NCBI GenBank assembly: GCA_000803105.1
Contig: JTDA01000027.1
Location: 1 to 21,567 of the forward strand
Direction of reading: 5' to 3'
Length of the DNA: 21,567 nt
Source of the DNA: Coprobacter secundus
GTDB lineage: Bacteria; Bacteroidota; Bacteroidia; Bacteroidales; Coprobacteraceae
The translations under genes were made by a program, and so were the position numbers. Of the stretch, positions 1 to 7,455 are shown in pieces; position 1 is the first letter of the stretch, and every line of letters starts with the position of its first letter. A model generated the notes under the pieces. The model ran no database searches. It was not told the origin of the DNA and saw only the letters and a list, made by a program, of their open reading frames with translations.

Positions 1-87
1 GAGGGGCAGGGGGTGTGTCACACCCAAGCATAGCCACCTAAATCAAAAGCAGCCACACAAACCCGACAAACACCTCCTCAAAAAAAA
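1..87. repeat. Direct repeat copy 1 (87 b)
   Basis: This stretch matches 212-298 with about eight differences and one single-base indel by eye, roughly 90% identity. It begins with GAGGGGCAGGGGG, the 3' side of the small palindrome that is complete in copy 2, so the repeat unit probably continues beyond the window edge. It ends in an A-run after CACCTCCTC. I see no reading frame of interest in it. It resembles a dispersed non-coding intergenic repeat; function unknown. Confidence 0.75.
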
Positions 88-132
88 CTCCTCATCCCAA
101 CCCGCACATCCCACCATAACACACACCTTTAT

Positions 133-148
133 CCCCTCTCCAGAGGGG
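133..148. repeat. Small palindrome CCCCTCT-CC-AGAGGGG
   Basis: A 7-bp perfect stem with a two-base loop lies between the two direct-repeat copies. The same arms occur at 202-217 with loop TG, and AGAGGGG-like sequence also begins the window. No T-run follows on either strand, so it is not a typical intrinsic terminator. It looks like part of the same repeat family as the flanking direct repeats. Confidence 0.6.
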
Positions 149-201
149 AAACATACACACTAAACTACTCATTATCAAATAAAAAACAGCATTCCAAATC
201 T

Positions 202-217
202 CCCCTCTTGAGAGGGG
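202..217. repeat. Small palindrome CCCCTCT-TG-AGAGGGG
   Basis: Same 7-bp arms as the palindrome at 133-148, here joined directly to direct-repeat copy 2. The repeated arms suggest a modular repeat: palindrome, a G-run followed by TGTGTCAC, then a conserved stretch of about 75 bases. Confidence 0.6.
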
Positions 218-298
218 CAGGGGGGTGTGTCACGTCCGCGCATAGCCACTAAAATCAAAAGCAGCCACACAAACCCGACAGACACCTCCTCAAAAAAA
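212..298. repeat. Direct repeat copy 2 (87 b)
   Basis: Second copy of the repeat at 1-87, in the same orientation with a period of 211 bases. The stretch AAATCAAAAGCAGCCACACA and the following AACCCGACA are identical in both copies, while the segment after TGTGTCAC differs. Apart from these repeats and palindromes, 1-320 holds nothing I can identify. Confidence 0.75.
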
Positions 299-320
299 CA
301 GCTACAAATAGACAAAAGCA

Positions 321-358
321 GAGTGTAGCGAATCCCATTCTTCCCATTCGCTACACTC
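321..358 (-). terminator. Probable intrinsic terminator of nrdJ
   Basis: The arms at 321-333 and 346-358 form a perfect 13-bp stem (GAGTGTAGCGAAT and its complement) around a 12-base loop. Read on the minus strand, the hairpin comes about 70 bases after the nrdJ stop codon and is followed by TGCTTTTGTC, a modest T-rich tail. The stem is strong and the position is right; the T-tract is short, hence moderate confidence. Confidence 0.65.
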
Positions 359-400
359 CGCCTTATTATATCCTCCGTTTAGAAAACCTTATTTTATCCC

Positions 401-420
401 TAAACAGAAGAACACAAGAA
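401..420. repeat. Degenerate single arm of the GxxExxY-region repeat
   Basis: The sequence TAAACAGAAGAACACAAGAA just downstream of the nrdJ stop resembles the arm TTAGACAGAAGAACAAAAGAA found at 9701 and 9825, some 9 kb away. Only one arm is visible here, so it is either a decayed relic of the same repeat family or a chance match in A-rich DNA. Confidence 0.35.
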
Positions 421-425
421 AAATA

Positions 426-2954
426 TCATCCGCACTTAGAAGTACCACAAGAAGTACAGATAAGGCAACCCTCCTGATATATCAGGGTCTCCTGTCCACA
501 ATTAGGACACCTCTGTCCGTTCGCCTTCGTACCATTCGGCAAATATTTTTTCAAAGCACGTTCCACTCCGTTTTTCCATGTATTGATAGACTGGCTGTCA
601 AGCTCCAGGCCTGAGACCAGCTTTATCACCTGGTCGATAGGCATACCATAACGCAGCACGCCCGATATCAATTTGGCATAATTCCAATACTCAGGATTAA
701 ACTTGTCCGACAATCCCTCGATAGTAGTCTTGTACCCCCGCTTATTGATAAACTGGAAGTCGTACCGCTTGCTGCCATCCTCGGCAACAGCCTTGATAAT
801 CTTCCCCTTGTTTATATTCTTCGGAATCAAGATACCATCCTCATCATCTGCCAGACCGGTAAATATCTCATAAGGATTACCGTCCTTCAAGCCGATAAAC
901 GCAATCCATTTCTCCTTATTGTTCTGGAAACGTACCACATCCGCCTCAAGCTCGGTAGGACGTTTCGGGTCGAGATGCACAGGAGCCGCCTCCTTCTTCT
1001 CTTCCTTCTTCGTCGCCAACAACACACCCGAACGCGAACCGTCACGATACACCGTACAGCCCTTACAGCCCGAGCGCCAAGCCTCCACATACAAGTTGCC
1101 CACCAATTCTTCCGTTACATCCGAAGGCAGGTTTATCGTTACACTTATCGAGTGGTCCACCCATTTCTGAACCCGTCCCTGCATCTTCACCTTCTGCATC
1201 CAATCCACATCATTCGACGTAGCCTTGTAATAAGGCGACTTGGCAACCAGCTCATCTATCTCCTCAGGAGTATAATTATCGCGCACCTCATAACCGTTCA
1301 CCCTCATCCATGTCAAGAACTTGTGATGGAATACCACATACTCCTCAAAAGCATCGCCCGACTCATCCACAAAATCGACACGCACCTGAGGGTCATTCGG
1401 GTTCACCTTGCGACGGCGGCGGTACACCGGCATGAACACAGGCTCTATACCCGAAGTCGTCTGTGTCATCAAACTCGTCGTCCCCGTAGGAGCGATGGTC
1501 AGACAAGCAATATTACGACGACCGTACTTCACCATATCAACATACAGTTCAGGGTCAGCCTCTTTCAAACGATTGATAAACGGGTTATCCTTCTCCCGCT
1601 TGGCATCATATATTTCAAAAGCCCCTCTCTCCTTCGCCATTTCCACCGACGAACGGTAAGCAGCCAAAGCCAGAGACTTATGTACAAATTCCGAAAATTC
1701 CGAAGCCTTCTCCGTACCATACTGCAAGCCCAGAGCAGCCAGCATATCGCCCTCTGCCGTAGTACCCACTCCCGTACGGCGGCCCATCAATGTCTTCGTC
1801 CTGATTTTCTCCCACAGATGTTTCTCCGTCTGCTTCACCTCTCCCGTTTCTGGGTCAGAAGCCACTTTCTCGAGTATCTTGTCTATCTTCTCCATCTCCA
1901 AGTCGATAATATCATCCATGATACGTTGGGCCAGCATCACATGCTTGTGGAAAAGGTCAAAATCAAAATAAGCATCCTTCGTAAACGGATTCACCACATA
2001 CGAATACAAATTCATCGCCAGCAGGCGGCAACTGTCATACGGGCACAAAGGTATCTCCCCGCAAGGATTCGTCGACACCGTCTTAAAGCCCAAATCTGCA
2101 TAGCAATCCGGTATAGATTCCCGGATAATCGTATCCCAGAACAACACCCCCGGCTCGGCCGACTTCCACGCGTTATGCACGATTTTCTGCCATATTTTCT
2201 TGGCATCGACACTCTTGGTCACCTTCGGGTTCTTGGCATCGATAGGGTATCTCTGTATAAAAGGCTCCCCGGCAATCGCCGCCCTCATAAACTCATCGCT
2301 GATTTTTACCGAGACATTCGCACCGGTAACCTTGCCCTCCGTCATCTTGGCATCGATAAACGCCTCCGAATCCGGATGCTTTATCGACACGCTCAGCATC
2401 AACGCCCCGCGACGTCCGTCCTGGGCCACCTCCCGTGTCGAGTTGGAATAACGCTCCATAAAAGGAACCAAGCCCGTCGAGGTCAAAGCCGAGTTCTTTA
2501 CCGGAGTGCCCTTCGGTCTGATATGAGACAAGTCATGACCCACACCTCCGCGGCGTTTCATCAACTGTACCTGTTCCTCATCTACCTTGATAATTCCGCC
2601 ATAAGAATCGGCCGAACCGTCCATCCCGATAACAAAGCAATTAGACAACGAAGCAACCTGATAATTATTACCGATTCCGCTCATAGGGCTGCCCTGAGGC
2701 ACGACATAGCGGAAATGGTCCAACAGCTCTCTCAACTGGGCTACCGAAAGAGGGTTGGCATACTTGTTTTCAATCCGGGCAATTTCGCTCGCCAGTCGCT
2801 GGTGCATATCGTCCGGAGTCTTTTCATAGATATTCCCGTAGGAATCTTTGAGCGCATACTTGTTCACCCACACACGTGCGGCCAACTCATCGCCCTTAAA
2901 ATACTGTAGGGAAGCTTCAAAAGCTTCGTCATACGTATAAGTTTTAGGCTCCAC
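426..2954 (-). CDS. nrdJ: Adenosylcobalamin-dependent (class II) ribonucleotide reductase, NrdJ with C-terminal zinc ribbon
   Basis: Reduces ribonucleotides to deoxyribonucleotides in the cytoplasm, using a cobalamin-derived radical; it works without oxygen. The 842 residues show the family hallmarks: SNC (C106) and SCRL (C309) as the redox pair, the active-site loop NPCGE (N296, C298, E300), GRRTGVGTTAEGD, and APTGTTS in the barrel. A TSCPD-type domain fills roughly 670-800, and the tail carries C816/C819/C833/C836 as a zinc ribbon plus C830 and C841 that could relay electrons. The start is a GTG at 2954: the upstream frame is closed by a TAA 27 bases earlier and AAAGGAAAAA lies about 20 bases upstream. 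It is its own transcription unit, bounded by terminators at 3275-3313 and 321-358, and is unrelated in function to the glycan genes upstream. I see no cobalamin riboswitch in its leader. Confidence 0.96.
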   Translation of the reverse strand: MEPKTYTYDEAFEASLQYFKGDELAARVWVNKYALKDSYGNIYEKTPDDMHQRLASEIARIENKYANPLSVAQLRELLDHFRYVVPQGSPMSGIGNNYQVASLSNCFVIGMDGSADSYGGIIKVDEEQVQLMKRRGGVGHDLSHIRPKGTPVKNSALTSTGLVPFMERYSNSTREVAQDGRRGALMLSVSIKHPDSEAFIDAKMTEGKVTGANVSVKISDEFMRAAIAGEPFIQRYPIDAKNPKVTKSVDAKKIWQKIVHNAWKSAEPGVLFWDTIIRESIPDCYADLGFKTVSTNPCGEIPLCPYDSCRLLAMNLYSYVVNPFTKDAYFDFDLFHKHVMLAQRIMDDIIDLEMEKIDKILEKVASDPETGEVKQTEKHLWEKIRTKTLMGRRTGVGTTAEGDMLAALGLQYGTEKASEFSEFVHKSLALAAYRSSVEMAKERGAFEIYDAKREKDNPFINRLKEADPELYVDMVKYGRRNIACLTIAPTGTTSLMTQTTSGIEPVFMPVYRRRRKVNPNDPQVRVDFVDESGDAFEEYVVFHHKFLTWMRVNGYEVRDNYTPEEIDELVAKSPYYKATSNDVDWMQKVKMQGRVQKWVDHSISVTINLPSDVTEELVGNLYVEAWRSGCKGCTVYRDGSRSGVLLATKKEEKKEAAPVHLDPKRPTELEADVVRFQNNKEKWIAFIGLKDGNPYEIFTGLADDEDGILIPKNINKGKIIKAVAEDGSKRYDFQFINKRGYKTTIEGLSDKFNPEYWNYAKLISGVLRYGMPIDQVIKLVSGLELDSQSINTWKNGVERALKKYLPNGTKANGQRCPNCGQETLIYQEGCLICTSCGTSKCG

Positions 2955-3274
2955 TTTTAATTGATATTTGATGTTTTTCCTTTAATGTTTTTTACACTTG
3001 GGTATAGTATAGATTTTGACTGAAAATTTTGACACTGCAAGTTTAATCAAAACATTTTTCATACACAAATAAAAAAGAATATATTTTTAATGAAAAGCAA
3101 AGTTTCCCAAAACAAACATTCAAACAATTAATAATCAACAATATATCAAATGCAGACAATACCAAAAGTTTTCTTTTTTGTTTTTTCTCCCACAAGCACG
3201 GTTTTCTTTTTATAAAACCACGACAACCCGCATAAATACGCCCTTTCCCACCATATTCTCCACCCCGGAGAACG
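2955..3274 (-). promoter_or_regulatory. AT-rich leader/promoter region of nrdJ
   Basis: This stretch of about 320 bases separates the sulfatase terminator from nrdJ and must hold the nrdJ promoter. It is very AT-rich. I find no perfect TAnnTTTG box at a convincing distance. An 8-base direct repeat, ATTTTGAC on the plus strand at 3013-3020 and 3026-3033 (period 13), lies about 60 bases upstream of the start and could be an operator. Open frames here, including a 91-codon one over 3043-3318, look like noise. Confidence 0.35.
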
Positions 3275-3313
3275 AAAAAAGGGGATACCGGCACACACAC
3301 CCGATATCCCCTT
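3275..3313 (-). terminator. Intrinsic terminator of the fucosidase-GH2-sulfatase operon
   Basis: Read on the minus strand, a stem GGGGATA/TATCCCC (3305-3311 with 3281-3287), extended by a further three pairs past one mismatch, encloses a loop of GT repeats and is followed directly by TTTTTT (3275-3280). It starts about 35 bases after the sulfatase stop codon. This is a textbook rho-independent terminator and separates the glycan operon from nrdJ. Confidence 0.88.
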
Positions 3314-3345
3314 GCCATAATACAGCTTTATTCAAATCAATATCC

Positions 3346-4887
3346 TCATTTCTTTCCGTCCGGATAAGCCACTTGTTCCCCGCTTCTCTTGTCCACAGGC
3401 ATATTCGCCTTCTGCCGGCGGAGGTAGTCACTCAGCTCGCGCCGCAAGACATCCGCAACCTCGGCATACATCCGGTCATTCATCAAATTATGCCGTTCCG
3501 AAATATCCCTGTCCAGGTCATACAAGAAAGACTCACCGTTCTCATAACAATAAATATATTTCATATTACCCTTTATAATCGCACTCTGAGGCACACCCAC
3601 AATGCCCTTGCGTTCACCCCAATTATTCGGGTAATGGAAAAACAAAGGCCGCTCGCCCCGGATATTCTTGCCCCGGAGCACAGGTACAAAACTCTTTCCA
3701 TCCACCCTCTGAGGTGTCCGGTAACGTTTCACACCCGCCATTTCCAAAAACGTAGGGAAAAAGTCCTCCACGATAACCGGCATATCCTCCTCGCTTCCGG
3801 CACGACTCACCCCCGGCCAGTACACAATCATCGGTTCCCGGATTCCCCCCTCCAGAAGAGAACCCTTACCGCCCGACAGCGGAGCATTCATGTCATCGCC
3901 ACGCGAATTTATATATCCCCCGTTATCGCTCATGAAGACGACGACCGTATTTTCCGAAATACCCTTCTCATCCAGATAATCCATCAAATCGCCCAAGCTC
4001 TTGTCCATCCCCTCCACAATCGCCGCATACTCGGCCTGCGCTTGGGACAATCCCCGGTTCTTATACCTCTCTATAAAACGCTTGTCCTCCTTATAAGGAG
4101 CATGCACCGCATAGTGGCTCATATACAGGAAAAAAGGCTTCTCCTTCACCAGAGCAGTATCTATCAGCCGCTTCGCCTCCAAAGTCAGAGCCTCTGTCAA
4201 GAACGTAGACGACCCGTAATACTTCTCCAGGTCGGGGACACCCCACACCTTTGCCCACTCATTGCCGATATTTCCATAATTCTCCTCACCCAAATAACTG
4301 CCCATCGCCCCCGCAGCATGGCCGGCCACATTGTAGTCAAAACCGATGGCCAGCGGGTCGGCAGCCGGAGTATCTATCGCTCCGAAATGAGCCTTGCCCA
4401 CCATCATGGTCGTATATCCGTTCTCCCGCAATATCTGAGGCAAGCACTTGGCATGGAAAGTATGCCCCACACCCTCCACCGGACAAAGCCCGTTATAATT
4501 CCACTCCCCGAAATCAAGCACATCGCTGGCACGGTCAGTAGGCGTATCCTTATGAAGCGTCCAGTTCGAAACCCGGTGTTGAACCACATTCGCCCCCGTA
4601 AACAAGCTGACGCGAGAAGGAGAACTGATAGAGCAAGCATACGCATGAGTAAACTTCACCCCCTTCGCTGCCAGACGCTCCATATGAGGCGTACGATACA
4701 ATTCATTCAAGCGAGTCTTCTCCGGCCCGAAAGGCAGAGACGTATCCTGCCACCCCATATCGTCCACCAGAAAAAACAAAATATTAGGCCTCTGGGCCTC
4801 ACCCCTTGCCATAGCTGCCTGCCCGAGGCTCAAAAGCCCCGTCGACAGCCAGACCATCGGAGTTCTATATATCCTGTTTCCTATCAT
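3346..4887 (-). CDS. Secreted serine-type sulfatase (S1 family)
   Basis: Hydrolyses a sulfate ester, most likely on a monosaccharide of a host glycan, in the periplasm. The 513-residue protein has an N-terminal hydrophobic stretch (about 10-27) fitting a signal peptide, metal-binding aspartates in VDDMGWQD (D42, D43), and the active-site signature S88-S-P-S-R92, in which S88 would be converted to formylglycine. Further family marks are GKAHFG, the DNGG motif, and the C-terminal GNMKYIY strand. A serine rather than cysteine needs the anaerobic sulfatase-maturing enzyme, which is not in this window. It starts 7 bases after the stop of the GH2 gene, so the two are cotranscribed, and it is the last gene before the terminator. 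ATG at M11 is an alternative start. The subfamily and the sulfate position (2, 3, 4 or 6) cannot be read from the motifs with confidence. Confidence 0.92.
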   Translation of the reverse strand: MIGNRIYRTPMVWLSTGLLSLGQAAMARGEAQRPNILFFLVDDMGWQDTSLPFGPEKTRLNELYRTPHMERLAAKGVKFTHAYACSISSPSRVSLFTGANVVQHRVSNWTLHKDTPTDRASDVLDFGEWNYNGLCPVEGVGHTFHAKCLPQILRENGYTTMMVGKAHFGAIDTPAADPLAIGFDYNVAGHAAGAMGSYLGEENYGNIGNEWAKVWGVPDLEKYYGSSTFLTEALTLEAKRLIDTALVKEKPFFLYMSHYAVHAPYKEDKRFIERYKNRGLSQAQAEYAAIVEGMDKSLGDLMDYLDEKGISENTVVVFMSDNGGYINSRGDDMNAPLSGGKGSLLEGGIREPMIVYWPGVSRAGSEEDMPVIVEDFFPTFLEMAGVKRYRTPQRVDGKSFVPVLRGKNIRGERPLFFHYPNNWGERKGIVGVPQSAIIKGNMKYIYCYENGESFLYDLDRDISERHNLMNDRMYAEVADVLRRELSDYLRRQKANMPVDKRSGEQVAYPDGKK

Positions 4888-4894
4888 ATGCCGC

Positions 4895-7426
4895 TTATTT
4901 CGATGTCGATTCTATCTCTATACTTGCACTCTTCAGCCCCTTGCCCGAGACAGTCAATTTTCCGAGTCCGGCTACCTCCTGCGACTGTACCACAACCACC
5001 AGCATACCGCTGAAAGTCGTCATCTGAGGCAAGTGGAACTGTTCCAGGCACGTCGGGTCGCCATTACAAGCCGCCCGATAGGCCAATGCACCGGACACCT
5101 TGAATTTCAGCTTCTCGGCGGCATCAGGGCACAAATTGCCATCCTTATCCACCACTTTTACCGTAACAAAAGCCAAATCCTCGCCATCCGCTGACAACAC
5201 ATTGCGGTCAGCCGACAACTCTATCCGCGAAGGCTTGCCGGCCGTATGCACCTCCGTCTCGGCAACCGCCTCGCCTTTCTCATTATACGCCACCACTTTC
5301 ACCGTTCCCGGCTCGTATTTCGTATCCATCCACATCAAACGATAACGCTTCTGCCGCTTAAACTCCGCCATAGAAGTCGAGTCCGCACTATTCTCGGCCG
5401 TCACGCTCAAGTCCTTGGTGCGCTTGCCCTGGCTCTTCCCGTTGATAAACAACTCCGCCGTCGGATAATTAGTATACACGAAAACAGGAGTAACTTCCCC
5501 CTCGCGACCCGGCCATGTCCAGTGCGGCAGCACATGAAGTGTCTCCTCATCCCGGTTCCAATGGCTCCGGTACAGATAAAAACGGTCTTTGGGCAGCCCT
5601 GCAAGGTCTACGATACCGAACAAAGAAGAGTGGCTGGGCCAGTCCGTATAATAAGGCGTAGGCTCGCCCAGATAATCGAATCCCGTCCATACGAACTCAC
5701 CGATACCCCATGCATTATCCTCGTGCCAAATCCAGTCATCCTCAGGCAAGTTAGACCACCCGCAATGTTCCACATCATAAGACGAAGACTGATGATCGTC
5801 ATATTTCTTCATCGACTGGCGCACCACAGGAAACTTATACACACCCCGGGAGCTGACCGTCGAAGCCGTCTCACTACCCAATATAATCTGCTGCGGCAAC
5901 TTCTTGTAATTCTCCGGATACTTGTGTGGACGGTAATTAAAACCCGCCACATCCATCACAGCCGCCATATTATTATTTACCACCGCGTCAGGAGCATCCA
6001 TGCCCTGCGTCACAGGACGCGTAGGGTCTTCACGATGGCACACATCCTGCAACATCCGCGAAAGCTTTGGCCCGTTGTCCCCGTTCCACTGGTCGGGCAC
6101 CTCATTCCCGATACACCACATCACCACGCTCGGGTTATTACGATAGTGCCGCACCAGATGAGTCAAGTCCTTCACAGCCCACTCATCAAACACCTTATGA
6201 TAGCCATTCGCCATCTTCGCAGCCTTCCATTCATCAAAAGACTCCACCATCAGCATCATCCCCATTTCATCACAAGCCTCCACCAGTTCCGGAGCAGGCA
6301 TATTATGAGACGTACGTATCGCATTGCAACCCATATCCTTCATTATCCGTATCTGGCGGCGGATAGCAGCCATGTTTACGGCACCCCCCAGCGGACCCAG
6401 GTCATGATGATTGCATACCCCTTTGAACTTCGTCATCTTCCCGTTCAGGAAAAAGCCCTTATTCGGCACGATTTCCAGCGTACGTATACCGAAGCGGGTA
6501 GAATACGTATCTTTCTGCACATTACCCTCATACACCTTCGACTCTGCCGTATACAAGACAGGCGACTCCGGACTCCACAACTCAGGGTCAGCCACAGCAA
6601 ACTCCTGCTCAAACAGCCCCTTGTCATAGACGCTCAGACGGCTCTTGCCCGTAGCCACAACCCGGCCATTCCGGTCTTTTATCTCCGTCACGATACGGTA
6701 ATTGTCTTTATCAGCCCCTTTCGGAGTCACCCAAGACGTCTTTACACACACCTTGGCACACTCATCCGTCACCACCGGAGTAGTGACATAAGTACCCCAA
6801 GTAGGCACATACGCATCCTCAGTAATCACCAAATGCACGTTACGGTACAACCCCGCACCCGGATACCAACGCGACGACTCCCTGTCATTCTCCAGGCGCA
6901 CAGCCAGTTCATTCTTCCCTCCCGGCTTCAAATACGGTGTTACATCAAAATAAAAAGAATTATACCCATAAGGCCAGTAGCCCGCCTCCTGTCCGTTCAC
7001 ATACACACGGGCATGGCTCATAGCACCGTCAAAGACCAGCGTAGCCGCCTTTCCTGGCTCAAACTCCGGAGCCTCAAAAGCCAGACGATACCAGCCTACC
7101 CCCACAAAAGGAAGTCCCCCCGTACGCCCCGCATGTTCCAGAGCCTCTTTCTGTCCATCCTGGACAATCGCCATCTCCTGTTTATCGTTATCGATACTGA
7201 ACGGGCCGTATATCGCCCAATCATGGGGCACGACCACATCCTGCCATTTACTCACATCCAGATTCTCTTTCCAGCCTTCAGCCACTTCACCTTTGATAAA
7301 CTTCCAGCCCTTTTTCAACGTGTACTCTTTTCTACCCGTCGCATTCACCGAGGTACAAAATGCACAAACCAATAACAAACCGATAATTTTTCGCATACAA
7401 TATAATACATTAAAAAATATTCGCAT
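4895..7426 (-). CDS. GH2 family glycosidase, probable periplasmic beta-galactosidase
   Basis: Retaining GH2 enzyme, most likely releasing terminal beta-galactose. Of 843 residues, about 33-200 form the sugar-binding jelly roll, 220-315 an Ig-like sandwich and 320-620 the TIM barrel, with general acid/base E442 in CIGNE and nucleophile E519 in ILGSE. C-terminal beta domains follow (about 635-725 DUF4982-like, 730-835 Ig-like of the GH2 C-terminal type). A signal peptide of the MRKIIGLLLVCAFCTSVNA type starts at M11. The ATG at 7426 has GGAGAA upstream; the ATG at M11 (7396) lacks this but gives a more normal signal peptide, so the start is open. It follows the fucosidase by about 30 bases and precedes the sulfatase by 7, in one operon. 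beta-Galactosidase is inferred from overall resemblance; other beta-glycosides are possible. Confidence 0.9.
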   Translation of the reverse strand: MRIFFNVLYCMRKIIGLLLVCAFCTSVNATGRKEYTLKKGWKFIKGEVAEGWKENLDVSKWQDVVVPHDWAIYGPFSIDNDKQEMAIVQDGQKEALEHAGRTGGLPFVGVGWYRLAFEAPEFEPGKAATLVFDGAMSHARVYVNGQEAGYWPYGYNSFYFDVTPYLKPGGKNELAVRLENDRESSRWYPGAGLYRNVHLVITEDAYVPTWGTYVTTPVVTDECAKVCVKTSWVTPKGADKDNYRIVTEIKDRNGRVVATGKSRLSVYDKGLFEQEFAVADPELWSPESPVLYTAESKVYEGNVQKDTYSTRFGIRTLEIVPNKGFFLNGKMTKFKGVCNHHDLGPLGGAVNMAAIRRQIRIMKDMGCNAIRTSHNMPAPELVEACDEMGMMLMVESFDEWKAAKMANGYHKVFDEWAVKDLTHLVRHYRNNPSVVMWCIGNEVPDQWNGDNGPKLSRMLQDVCHREDPTRPVTQGMDAPDAVVNNNMAAVMDVAGFNYRPHKYPENYKKLPQQIILGSETASTVSSRGVYKFPVVRQSMKKYDDHQSSSYDVEHCGWSNLPEDDWIWHEDNAWGIGEFVWTGFDYLGEPTPYYTDWPSHSSLFGIVDLAGLPKDRFYLYRSHWNRDEETLHVLPHWTWPGREGEVTPVFVYTNYPTAELFINGKSQGKRTKDLSVTAENSADSTSMAEFKRQKRYRLMWMDTKYEPGTVKVVAYNEKGEAVAETEVHTAGKPSRIELSADRNVLSADGEDLAFVTVKVVDKDGNLCPDAAEKLKFKVSGALAYRAACNGDPTCLEQFHLPQMTTFSGMLVVVVQSQEVAGLGKLTVSGKGLKSASIEIESTSK

Positions 7427-7455
7427 CTATTCTGTTCTCCGTCCGATAAGCAAGA

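Noticed and set aside
975..2909. Long plus-strand open frame opposite nrdJ (644 codons)
   Set aside because: It is the antisense shadow of nrdJ: rich in His, Arg, Ile and Leu, no recognisable domain, and the minus-strand frame has all class II reductase motifs.
2984..3010. NrdR box upstream of nrdJ
   Set aside because: ACACTTGGGTATAGTAT only partly resembles an NrdR site and no second box at the expected spacing was found.
3043..3318. 91-codon minus-strand frame between the sulfatase and nrdJ
   Set aside because: It begins within the operon terminator, runs through very AT-rich leader DNA, has low-complexity composition and no recognisable feature.
5246..7375. Plus-strand open frame of 709 codons opposite the GH2 gene
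   Set aside because: Shadow frame with the same His/Arg/Pro-rich composition; the minus strand encodes a complete GH2 with both catalytic glutamates.
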